A stretch of 64,000 bases of DNA, from contig NZ_JFZG01000006.1 of assembly GCF_000607165.1 (NCBI RefSeq), positions 434,001 to 498,000 of the forward strand. Direction: 5' to 3'. This DNA is from Ralstonia pickettii (GTDB taxonomy: Bacteria > Pseudomonadota > Gammaproteobacteria > Burkholderiales > Burkholderiaceae). Below the pieces are notes generated by a model. The model had not been told where the DNA came from and ran no database searches. It worked only from the letters and a program-made list of their open reading frames with translations. Position numbers and translations under genes: made by a program. How positions within the stretch are numbered: the first letter of the stretch is position 1; every line of letters starts with the position of its first letter. Shown piece after piece: positions 9,518 through 17,349 of this stretch.

Positions 9518-10507
9518 CTACTCGTAACTCATCACAAAAGTGACAGAACTGTTTGCCGTGCCCGGCCCAACCGCCGATTCGGTTTGACGGTAGGCCGCCT
9601 TCAGCGGAATGTTGAAATTGCCGCCCAGTTTGCTGTATCCCCCGAATTGGATATTCGTCTTCAGCGGCAGCGGGTTGCCTGCATTGGTCAGCAACTGCAA
9701 GCCGACACCTTTGGCGGTGGAATCGGCATCAAGGGCGATGACCGAGCGCGCAGCATCGAGGATTTGCGTGTTGGGTACTAGCTGGTATGACACCTTGCTG
9801 ATGCCCGCCGGACACTCATTGAGGGCAATCGAGAAGTTGACCGGTGCCAGCGTTGTGCCAGCGCCCTGGAACAAGCTCAAATAATTCTTATCGCCCATCT
9901 TTACCGTGACGCCGGGCGTTTTGCAGGTGAGCGCTGAAACAGAGACGGTATTGCCTGCCTTGATCGTATAGATGGCAACGTCTCCGCCCGCGCTCAAACT
10001 CCCGAGAACGCCCTGCTGAATTCTTGCCCCGGCTTTAATAGGACCGATCGCTACGATTTTGATGCTGAAATTTTGCGTAGCCGACATTACATAACTATTA
10101 TTCGGAAACGAAACCCCGTAAGCAATATCATTATAAGTTCCGAAAACCCACGCCAATCCGGTATTACCAATGGGAAGATAAGACGGGGTCGCTGCGTTTG
10201 CCGTGGCACCAACAGCGTTCACCATTCCAAGCATCCAGTATGTATTACATCCCCATTTCTGTGTGCTTGGCACAGTTTGCAGCGGCGATGTCCAAATAAC
10301 CGTGCCAATCGTCGCATTACGCGGCACAACCAGGTTAGAAGGAAGCGTATAAGTCATGACCCCAGTGGAATAGCCTGAATCGAAGGAGCAGAGGGTGCGT
10401 GCTGGTGCCACAGAACCGATCAACAACGATAGTGCTAACGCCGTGCGCGTATGTCTCAACAGGGAATTGAACAGCATTATCAAAAGACTCGGGATTTTAC
10501 CCTTCAT
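9518..10507 (-). CDS. Fimbrial tip adhesin-like protein (distal)
   Basis: This 329-residue secreted protein is probably a two-domain tip adhesin of the chaperone-usher pilus. I chose the ATG at 10507 because GGAG lies seven bases upstream (ATGGAGTTTGGCTATG). A signal peptide runs to about residue 38 (SVAPA). The N-terminal domain contains LVVPRNATIGTVIWTSP, like the lectin domains of FimH/MrkD-type adhesins and parallel to the neighbouring adhesin. The C-terminal part has a pilin-type fold ending TVNSSVTFVMSYE-like with the penultimate Tyr typical of pilins. The ligand is unknown. Its middle is strikingly A+T-rich: 10081-10140 has 21 G or C in 60 bases. It lies 423 bases from the previous gene, so it may have its own promoter. 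Confidence 0.78.
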   Translation of the reverse strand: MKGKIPSLLIMLFNSLLRHTRTALALSLLIGSVAPARTLCSFDSGYSTGVMTYTLPSNLVVPRNATIGTVIWTSPLQTVPSTQKWGCNTYWMLGMVNAVGATANAATPSYLPIGNTGLAWVFGTYNDIAYGVSFPNNSYVMSATQNFSIKIVAIGPIKAGARIQQGVLGSLSAGGDVAIYTIKAGNTVSVSALTCKTPGVTVKMGDKNYLSLFQGAGTTLAPVNFSIALNECPAGISKVSYQLVPNTQILDAARSVIALDADSTAKGVGLQLLTNAGNPLPLKTNIQFGGYSKLGGNFNIPLKAAYRQTESAVGPGTANSSVTFVMSYE

Positions 10508-10930
10508 AGCCAAACTCCATATTCCTTCTTTATCGAAACACCCCTACCACTTCTATCGAATTCCGCTAAGGCATAGCACATCACGAACTGTGCGTTGCCA
10601 CTTGCTGTTCCTAGCTTGAGAAGCGATCTCGCTTATTGGCATCCCTCGTCGAAGAAGCCTTGCCGCTATTACCCTGCCAGGCGCCTCAGCAGGGTCAATG
10701 AGCGACTCCTACCCAGTCTTTCTGCGGGTGGGTGTTTCGAAACAGTGGTGCCCGCGTCCGCTGTTAGCCGCCCCCCTTTTTTTGTAGTTGTCGTGGTGGT
10801 GGCGGTACTGCGTCATTCGACGCCATGGAGCGTGCCCCATGTTGATGTACGCGAGGCACTCTTATGGAACGATCACAGCCCTCGCTAGCGGGCGAAGATC
10901 GATCGCGCCGTTTCATGAAGAGCTACGACG
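10508..10930. other. Spacer between the two adhesin genes
   Basis: This 423-base gap is far longer than the other spacers of the fimbrial operon. On the minus strand it contains an A7G6 homopolymer junction (10771-10783). The longest open frame inside it (10595-10888, plus) has low-complexity Val runs and no ribosome binding site, so I do not call it a gene. A second promoter for the distal adhesin could lie here, but I see no clear -35/-10 pair. Confidence 0.5.
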
Positions 10931-11905
10931 TCACTTGTAGTACATATCGATCAACACAGCCGCATTGAAGGGACCAGCCACGGGCTTCTTGCGCCAGATC
11001 AGTTGCGTGTTGAGATCGATCGAGGCCGGGGTCGATCCGCTCATGTCCGTCAACTTGAACCAATCGTTGAAGGCCAGCTTCTCCTGAGTCTCTGAGCGCA
11101 AGATCGAAATCCCGATGGAGTCGTTTTTTTCCGGGACCAACAGGCCGTCCACGACAGTTCCGGCCGTGGGCGTGAAACGCGCGTTGACCGTGTAAGGTGT
11201 CGTACAGGCGCGTTGCAGATTCAGGTTGACCCGCTTGCTCGCCGCGACCCCGCCCACTGTTGCACCCAGCACAAATACCTCACCAAAATCCACCGTGCCT
11301 GGTGAAATCGAAAGTTGGGGCGAACACGGAACAAAACGTACGTTATCCAAGCCAGTGAGTACGTAGTTGAGATTGCTGTCCTGTACATTGTTCAGCCCCC
11401 CAGAGCCGTCCAGCTGGAAGGTCCGATAGCTTGTGGCGGTTGTTGCCTGCCCTGTTGAGGGGGTCGCGCCATACTTCTGCACAAACACCGAGAAGGTCAG
11501 CGAAAACCGTGCTTCTCGCCAGCCCGTGCAGTTCGCCCAGGTGCATCCTTCCCACGTGTTATGGCCTGTAAAGTACCGCCCGGTCTCCAATGTAATCGGG
11601 ACACCCTTGTAACGGATTCCCACGCGAATTCCGGTTCCAACGCTCACTTTGGCCGGGTTGACATAGAAATAGACCCCCTCCTGCCCGACGTCGAGGTTGT
11701 CGGAACAAATGACGTTGATGGTTCGGGTAGGCGACTCCCATATGATGGTTCCGTCGGGTGCGTCGGCCGGCACCGCCAAAACCACGCCGATCGGCTCCGT
11801 GATGGTGACGCTTTTCGCGCTGTCGTCCGCCTTACACATCAAGGCGAAACTCGTGGCAGGCAGCCATGTGAGCGAAAACACTAGAAGGAAAAGGATTCTG
11901 AACAT
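10931..11905 (-). CDS. Fimbrial tip adhesin-like protein (proximal)
   Basis: This 324-residue secreted protein begins with a signal peptide (MFRILFLLVFSLTWLPATSFA). The N-terminal half resembles FimH-type lectin domains, with VVLAVPADAPDGTIIWESP matching VVPRNATIGTVIWTSP in the distal adhesin; the two are likely paralogs. The C-terminal half (from about residue 200, LSISPGTVDFGEVFV) is a pilin domain that should be completed by donor-strand exchange and inserted at the pilus tip. Four or more Cys residues are present. It starts 33 bases after the second chaperone stop. A run of seven A occurs in the coding strand at PEKNDS (11130-11124), a possible slippage point. Confidence 0.78.
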   Translation of the reverse strand: MFRILFLLVFSLTWLPATSFALMCKADDSAKSVTITEPIGVVLAVPADAPDGTIIWESPTRTINVICSDNLDVGQEGVYFYVNPAKVSVGTGIRVGIRYKGVPITLETGRYFTGHNTWEGCTWANCTGWREARFSLTFSVFVQKYGATPSTGQATTATSYRTFQLDGSGGLNNVQDSNLNYVLTGLDNVRFVPCSPQLSISPGTVDFGEVFVLGATVGGVAASKRVNLNLQRACTTPYTVNARFTPTAGTVVDGLLVPEKNDSIGISILRSETQEKLAFNDWFKLTDMSGSTPASIDLNTQLIWRKKPVAGPFNAAVLIDMYYK

Positions 11906-11938
11906 ATTCGTCGCAATTTCTCGTTGGGGGAATCGCGT

Positions 11939-12796
11939 TTAGTGAAGGTCAATTTCGTGTGGCACTTGCAGACCGACATCGTTGATCTCGACAAAGCGCA
12001 GGTTCTTGCGCCCTATCGCGCGCGGTAGCGTTACGTCAAACCGTTTGGTCGCGCCGGGTTGAAGCAACACATAGTCAGACACGAGCAGGTGCCCGTCTTG
12101 CCACTGCACGTCCAGATCGATCAATGACACATGAAACGGACTCGCGTTGACGACTTCGAGGCGGTCCCGATCGATCTGCCAACGCAGTGCGGCAACAGCG
12201 TCGGACACAGTGCCGTGCAGTGCCTTGGGGCGATAGAACAGTTTCAGTCGTTGCTTGATTGCGAACTGAACGGCGTTTTGCATTGCCGGTTTCACAGGAA
12301 TCCCCACGATGTTCAGAAAGAACATCGACTCCCTGTCTGGCGGCATCCCGTCACCCGCGTAGAAGATGCGCACACCATTGCTTCGACCCGGCTCGATCTT
12401 GACCAACGGTTCGGCAATTGCGAACGGAATCGCGGGATGGGCCTCGTCACGCGCGTCGGTCATCCAGCTTTGCATCAGCACCGGCTCTTCGTCGTGATTA
12501 CTCACTGACACGGTGACGCTTTTGTATGCTTCCGGATAGATGACCCGAGTCCCCCCAATTACAAGCGTGGCATGGGCCGGGACGATCAAGCCAAATCCCA
12601 GCGCAGGGATCAGGACCAACAGCGAAGATGTAGTCCGTCGCAGTGCGTGCAGCAAACGACCAAAGGCGCCGTGCGTTAGCTTGGTGGCGAGCATGCGTGG
12701 GCAAGCCGGCTTGTTGTCGGCCAACAAAACCGATCTGAGTTCCGACCGGTACGCGCTAATACCGTATCGTTTTCTAAACCTTCTCGACTCATGCAT
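11939..12796 (-). CDS. Periplasmic fimbrial chaperone (second copy)
   Basis: This 285-residue PapD/FimC-type chaperone caps pilus subunits in the periplasm. After the signal it reads LVIGGTRVIYPEAYKSVTVSVSNHDEEPVLMQSW, then IFYAGDGMPPDRESMFFLNIVGIP, the family signature, and IKQRLKLFYRP at the subunit-binding strand. AGGAG lies nine bases upstream of the ATG at 12796. That start gives an unusually long basic N-terminus (about 50 residues) before the hydrophobic signal core SLLVLIPALGFGLIVPAHA. An internal ATG at 12694 lacks a ribosome binding site. It differs clearly from the first chaperone at 15587-16333, so it may serve the tip subunits encoded just downstream. Confidence 0.9.
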   Translation of the reverse strand: MHESRRFRKRYGISAYRSELRSVLLADNKPACPRMLATKLTHGAFGRLLHALRRTTSSLLVLIPALGFGLIVPAHATLVIGGTRVIYPEAYKSVTVSVSNHDEEPVLMQSWMTDARDEAHPAIPFAIAEPLVKIEPGRSNGVRIFYAGDGMPPDRESMFFLNIVGIPVKPAMQNAVQFAIKQRLKLFYRPKALHGTVSDAVAALRWQIDRDRLEVVNASPFHVSLIDLDVQWQDGHLLVSDYVLLQPGATKRFDVTLPRAIGRKNLRFVEINDVGLQVPHEIDLH

Positions 12797-12914
12797 CTTC
12801 TTTGACTCCTATTCAGGCAGTGCGAGTACAAGGCGGTGTCTGAACAGAAACGCCCGCTGGCGCAATCGACAAAGCACCGCGATGTCCGGATGCCGGCACC
12901 GGTCCTGTGGATCG

Positions 12915-15470
12915 CTAGCGGCAATGCAGCGTTTGTCGCTGATAGTTCTGCCCCGCCTGCGCCTCGGACAACGCGTAGGGCGCCTGACACTGGCCGTCTT
13001 TCCACTTCACGGTCAGCATGCCTTTTTCCTCTTGCAGAAGGACGAATGCCTTGCCGGCGGGGTCTGCGATGCCAAGCTGCTTACCCGTTTGCGCGTCTTC
13101 CACGTTGGCGCCGAATGGCACCGGCTTGCCATCCGCCAGTTGCAGCGCGAACTGGGCACGCCGTCCGCTGACCCCGCGGAAGGTCGCCTGCACGATGGCA
13201 CCACGGCGTGGCACCACCTGTTTGACCGTATCTTCGAGCTCGACGTCGGCACCCAGGTTATGCGTGTCAGGACGCAGTGCGTTCAAGCGGTACGGCTGCG
13301 CAAAAGTCACCACCGCGTAGCCATTGCGACTGACTGGAATACCGCCTTCGGTGCGAACGTCCGTGCCCTTGACGCCCTCCATCTTCATCAGCGCAAAGGT
13401 GTCCCCAACAGTACGGCTCAGGTTGACGCCGCCGCCATGCACCACTACCGCGCCCATGGCACTCATGCTGGCGGACTGGTAGTCCTGTGCCACGTTGGCG
13501 TTGGCCGAAAGCTGCCCCGCATCGGCGTCGTGGGTGATGCTTGCCCCGCCCGTAGCGCCGCGCCCACCGTTTGTGTAGCCGGCCTGCACGGCGTACGACG
13601 TTTTGTCCGTCACGAAGCCATTGAGGCCGCTCTGAATGTTCGTGCTGCCGTTGCTGTCATGGCTGACGTTGGTATAGGCGCGCGGGGAGTAAAGCTTGCC
13701 GCCGAGCGGAACCGACATCGTGAGCATGACCTGCGTGTTGTTGCCGTAACCACCAAAGCGCGTGTCCTTGGTCTGGCTCAGGCTCAGGTTGTAGCTCAGC
13801 TGCTTCCAGGTGTTTCCGTAGCCCACACTGACACTGCGGCTGGATCCCGGCTGATTCCAATAGGTTTGCTGGCTGACGTTCAGGTAGACGCTGCCGTACT
13901 TGCGCTCGGGGCCGCCAAGATCCTGGCTGGTCGTCAAGTCAATGCGGGAGCGGCTACGGCCGGACTGGATGCCCCCAGCGTTGCTCACGTCGTTGACGTG
14001 GTCGTTGAACGTGCGATAGCCCGAGGTCGAGTAGCGATAGGCGGCGAGCGTGAAATTGGTGTTGGTGCGTGTGAAGGTCTTGGCATACAGGATACGTACG
14101 CTCTGCCCTGTGTCGCGCTTGCCCTGCGCACGGCTGCTTGATTGAGTGATGTCCAACGACAGCGCGCCGATCGGGGTGTTTGTACCAACGCCCACGTTGA
14201 CGGCCTGGAAGTCACGCGCGACCTGCAAGCCTCCAGCCACCGTGCTGTTGTCGGTCAGGCCATAGACCAGTGATCCACTGACCAGATTGGGCGACGTGTC
14301 TTGCTCACCATCGTACCGACCCGCAGCAAAGCTGTACTTCAGGCGCCCCTTGCGGAGCATCAGGGGCAAGCTGGAGAACGCCTGGTGGGTGACGCGCTTG
14401 GTGCCATCGGCCTCAATGACGGTGATTTCCAGATCGCCGTTGGAGCCGGACGGAAAAATGTCAGTCAGTTGAAACGGGCCCGGCGGTACGTTGGCACGGT
14501 AGAGCACGTAGCCACTCTGACGCACTTCCACAACGGCGTTGGTCGCCGCCTGCCCGCGAACAACCGGTGCATAACCGCGTTCGCTATCGGGCAGCATGGC
14601 GTCGTCTGAGCTGACTTGCACGCCGCGAAATCGCACACTGTCGAACAGGGTGGAATCAGAGTACTGCTCACCGAGCGTCAGTTGGCCCTTGATAGCGTCA
14701 AGGTCACGCTGCACCAGCGTGCGGTTGCTCTGGAAACGTGTCTGACCGTCGTTGCTGCCGCTCAGCGTCGATTCATTGCGCAGGCGCCAGCGGCCAATGT
14801 TCACGCCGTTCTGCAACCCCAAGTAATAACTGCTGCTGTCCTTGCCGATGCGCCCATGGCCGTAGGTTCCGCTGAACTGGTAGTTGACGTAGCCAGCGGT
14901 AACACCCTCGTCCCACAAGGCCGGATCCACATAGCCACGCGCTGCACGTGACAGGAATGCCTGCGGAATGCTCAGGTTAAGCCGCAATCGGCCCGAGTCG
15001 AAATCGACGGCCGCTTGATCCATTAGCCGAGGCAAGTCGATACACGCTTGGCTCTGCACATCCAGTGGCGGCGTGATGGCACCGAGATTGACGCCCACAT
15101 CGTGCAGCATCCGGGCGGTTAGGCACGGACGGACCTTTCCGCCGTCCTGATGGAAATCGATGTCGCGGCGGCCGACGAGATCGCCATTCACCTGCACCTC
15201 GACGCGGTATGTGCCAGGCGGCACGCTGTTGCCTGAAGACAGCACAGCGCTCAAGTCGGCCGGGCGGCCTTCGCCATGCAAGAAGTTGGTGTTGAACGCA
15301 AGGAGCGTCGGGTCTGCCTGCGCCACCAGCATGTCGCCTTCAGCCGCGTGCGCACTGTTGAACAATGCCAAACACAACGCCAGATACATCGGCGTCGCAA
15401 TGGGGCGAGCCGCGAGCGCTTTTCCGCCGGTCTTTCTGGGAAAACGTTTGGTGGTCGGGCGTTTAGACAT
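12915..15470 (-). CDS. Outer membrane fimbrial usher
   Basis: This 851-residue FimD/PapC-type usher forms the outer membrane pore through which pilus subunits are assembled and secreted. A signal peptide ends near residue 42 (NSAHA). The N-terminal periplasmic domain reads FNTNFLHGEGRPADLSAVL. The plug-containing 24-strand barrel follows, with SDDAMLPDSERGYAPVVRGQA and RGYVDPALWDEGVTAGYVNYQFSG-like segments typical of ushers. The C-terminal domains contain the conserved GQCQAPYAL region near the end. Length is normal for the family (800-880). It lies between two chaperone genes on the same strand, with 116- and 118-base spacers. No strong ribosome binding site is visible. Confidence 0.95.
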   Translation of the reverse strand: MSKRPTTKRFPRKTGGKALAARPIATPMYLALCLALFNSAHAAEGDMLVAQADPTLLAFNTNFLHGEGRPADLSAVLSSGNSVPPGTYRVEVQVNGDLVGRRDIDFHQDGGKVRPCLTARMLHDVGVNLGAITPPLDVQSQACIDLPRLMDQAAVDFDSGRLRLNLSIPQAFLSRAARGYVDPALWDEGVTAGYVNYQFSGTYGHGRIGKDSSSYYLGLQNGVNIGRWRLRNESTLSGSNDGQTRFQSNRTLVQRDLDAIKGQLTLGEQYSDSTLFDSVRFRGVQVSSDDAMLPDSERGYAPVVRGQAATNAVVEVRQSGYVLYRANVPPGPFQLTDIFPSGSNGDLEITVIEADGTKRVTHQAFSSLPLMLRKGRLKYSFAAGRYDGEQDTSPNLVSGSLVYGLTDNSTVAGGLQVARDFQAVNVGVGTNTPIGALSLDITQSSSRAQGKRDTGQSVRILYAKTFTRTNTNFTLAAYRYSTSGYRTFNDHVNDVSNAGGIQSGRSRSRIDLTTSQDLGGPERKYGSVYLNVSQQTYWNQPGSSRSVSVGYGNTWKQLSYNLSLSQTKDTRFGGYGNNTQVMLTMSVPLGGKLYSPRAYTNVSHDSNGSTNIQSGLNGFVTDKTSYAVQAGYTNGGRGATGGASITHDADAGQLSANANVAQDYQSASMSAMGAVVVHGGGVNLSRTVGDTFALMKMEGVKGTDVRTEGGIPVSRNGYAVVTFAQPYRLNALRPDTHNLGADVELEDTVKQVVPRRGAIVQATFRGVSGRRAQFALQLADGKPVPFGANVEDAQTGKQLGIADPAGKAFVLLQEEKGMLTVKWKDGQCQAPYALSEAQAGQNYQRQTLHCR

Positions 15471-15586
15471 CGCAATGCTCGCTTCGGGCTTTGAGAATCG
15501 GAGGTGTCACATAGGCAAGCTCCGCTACGAAAGGGTGCGGGCTACACCAACCCATGCGGGTTGGCTGATCGAACCCACCGGCTCAA

Positions 15587-16333
15587 TCAGTTACCGGCGG
15601 GAACCGGTGTGCTCAACTGGTTGCCGTGCAGGACGACGCGGAAGCTTTCACGGCCGCCGTAGTCGTTGATGATTTCGTAGTGCAGTTCCGGTGCGGACGT
15701 CTGGCCACCGGGCAGCGTGATCGGCAGCGCCAGTGTCGAACCGGGCGCGATCATGTTGGCGTCCACAACGGTATGCTCCGCGCCGCCAACGCGCAGCTTG
15801 GCGTCCACCACCGTCACGTGATAGAGACTCGGATTGCTCAGACGGAGCGTGGCTTTACCTGCGTCCTGATTCAGTTGCCACTGCAGGCTTGCAGGTGCCT
15901 TCTGAGGGTCGCCCGCCAATCCAGCCGGTCGATAGAACACCTTGATGCGCTGGCGCACGGCAAGCTGCAACACGTTGTCGTTGTTGGCCGCCTGGGGAAT
16001 CTCTTGCACGTTCAGCCAGAACGCAGACTCGCGATCAGACGGCATACCCACGCCCTCGTACAGCACACGCAGCAGTTGCTGCTGCTTCGCGCCCACCTTG
16101 GCCAGCGGCGGGGTGATGGCGAACGGCAATTGCGCATTGGCAGCATCATCGAGTGGGTCCAGCCAGGATTGAATGAGCGCTTCGCCGCCATCATTGCTGA
16201 CCACCACGGAGCTTTCTTTGTTTTTGCCCTCGAAGATCACCCGTGTGGCATTCAAGGAAACGGCGGCGTGGCTCGCGGACGCTGCCAGCGCGCACGCCAA
16301 CGCCGCGCCAGCGGCGAATCGTTTTGCTTTCAT
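15587..16333 (-). CDS. Periplasmic fimbrial chaperone (first copy)
   Basis: This 248-residue chaperone has a signal peptide ending SASHA at about residue 23. It then shows the PapD fold: VSLNATRVIFEGKNKESSVVVSN, then LLRVLYEGVGMPSDRESAFWLNVQEIP (the family signature) and VRQRIKVFYRP. It should bind the major pilin encoded immediately upstream and deliver it to the usher. The spacer to the pilin contains a stable hairpin, listed separately. Confidence 0.94.
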   Translation of the reverse strand: MKAKRFAAGAALACALAASASHAAVSLNATRVIFEGKNKESSVVVSNDGGEALIQSWLDPLDDAANAQLPFAITPPLAKVGAKQQQLLRVLYEGVGMPSDRESAFWLNVQEIPQAANNDNVLQLAVRQRIKVFYRPAGLAGDPQKAPASLQWQLNQDAGKATLRLSNPSLYHVTVVDAKLRVGGAEHTVVDANMIAPGSTLALPITLPGGQTSAPELHYEIINDYGGRESFRVVLHGNQLSTPVPAGN

Positions 16334-16362
16334 ATCCGGAAGTGCCCGTGAAGAGAAAGAGG

Positions 16363-16388
16363 CGGCAGCGGCTAAAGCTCCGCTGCCG
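16363..16388 (-). promoter_or_regulatory. Intercistronic hairpin between pilin and chaperone genes
   Basis: CGGCAGCGG and CCGCTGCCG form a perfect 9-bp stem with an eight-base loop in the spacer after the pilin stop. On the minus strand it is followed by a pyrimidine-rich CCTCTTTCTCTTC, not a strong U tract. It probably attenuates transcription or stabilises the 3' end of the pilin message, giving more pilin than chaperone and usher. Confidence 0.5.
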
Positions 16389-16420
16389 ATTGATGCCAGC
16401 CAGATCGGCCGGCGTTTGGC

Positions 16421-17008
16421 TTACTCGTAGCTCAGCGTGAACGGCAGGCTTGCGTTGGCAATGCCGGGCTTGATCAGGGCAGCGTCCGGGGCCACGTATG
16501 CCGCAGCGAAACGCACGTTGATTGCACCGCCTTCTGCGGGCAGGGCGGTCTGCGCCAGGAGATTGCCGCTGCTCAGGTCGAACGCGGTTGCGCTGGCGCC
16601 CGTACCTTCGTACACGGCAATGCCCACGCCCTGGGCGAAGCCAGCAGAGGTGTTGCCGTTGTTCACGCGCAGCGTCTTCTTGTCGGCGCTCAGTTCAGCC
16701 GTCTTGCCGGCAAACTTCATGCTGACCTTGGCGCCCGTCTTGCACACCACGTCGAAGTTGGCCGAGCCGGCACCGCTCGTCAGGCGCTTCGGTGCCGCCA
16801 CCGTACCGATGTCGTCAGCGGCAATGGTGCCCATGTCCACGTTGATGGTGCCCGCGTCACCCGTTGCCGACGACACCTTGCAGGTGTCACTGACAATCGT
16901 GCCTTGGAAGTTGATGACGCCATCCACCGACGTGGGCGTCGTCTGTGCCATTGCAGCGGCCGACAGAGCAGACATGGCGACGCCAGCCAGGAACAGTTTT
17001 GCTTTCAT
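16421..17008 (-). CDS. Major fimbrial subunit (type 1 pilin)
   Basis: This 195-residue pilin polymerises into the fimbrial rod. I chose the ATG at 17008 (MKAKLFLAGVAMSALSAAAMA) because AAGGGTAA precedes it and it gives a compact signal peptide cleaved near AMA/QTT. The mature protein starts with VDGVINFQGTIVSDTCKVSS, with the conserved first Cys; the second Cys is in FDVVCKTG. The sequence ends FTLSYE, with the penultimate-Tyr beta strand that is bound by the chaperone. It is the first gene of the fimbrial operon, and most of the message is expected to cover this gene. Confidence 0.93.
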   Translation of the reverse strand: MKAKLFLAGVAMSALSAAAMAQTTPTSVDGVINFQGTIVSDTCKVSSATGDAGTINVDMGTIAADDIGTVAAPKRLTSGAGSANFDVVCKTGAKVSMKFAGKTAELSADKKTLRVNNGNTSAGFAQGVGIAVYEGTGASATAFDLSSGNLLAQTALPAEGGAINVRFAAAYVAPDAALIKPGIANASLPFTLSYE

Positions 17009-17349
17009 TGACTTACCCTTTGATTGAATCCGGGGCACGAACGTGCCGGATTGGTCGAGAACAAATGCCTATCGAAGAAGGCAGGCGCAAGTATTCCAGC
17101 GCGATTCGCGGTGCCATATCAGACTGCTCTGAAAAGCGGTGCGAGATGGACGCAGATGTTTCGCGCGTCCTCCGCCTTGGGCATCTGACGTGCAGAGGCG
17201 ATCTCGCTATGAACGCAGCGGGTCAACCGGCCAAGCCGCCGAGATGGAGACCTTGAGGCGGGACAAGGCGCCACGCTGCCGCAAGAGAGTCGGGCAGCGC
17301 ATGTGGGGGCGTCGGATCAGGACGAGGCTGCTCGCCCCCGGGAGGGAGA
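17009..17349. other. Region upstream of the pilin gene
   Basis: These 341 bases separate the kinase stop from the pilin start on the same strand and should hold the fimbrial promoter. I found no convincing -35/-10 pair; TGATAT and AATACT are weak -10 candidates on the minus strand. A 7-bp hairpin (CGCTGCC with GGCAGCG, 17274-17299) lies just downstream of the kinase gene. No gene is seen. Confidence 0.45.

Noticed and set aside
8888-9520. Integrated island with duplicated ssrA end
   Set aside because: No integrase gene and no second copy of the ssrA 3' end were seen in the window.
10595-10888. 97-codon plus-strand frame in the adhesin spacer
   Set aside because: It contains low-complexity Val runs, has no ribosome binding site and no recognisable family.
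17009-17349. Sigma-54 promoter before the pilin gene
   Set aside because: A minus-strand TGGCAC is present, but the -12 GC is not at the required distance.
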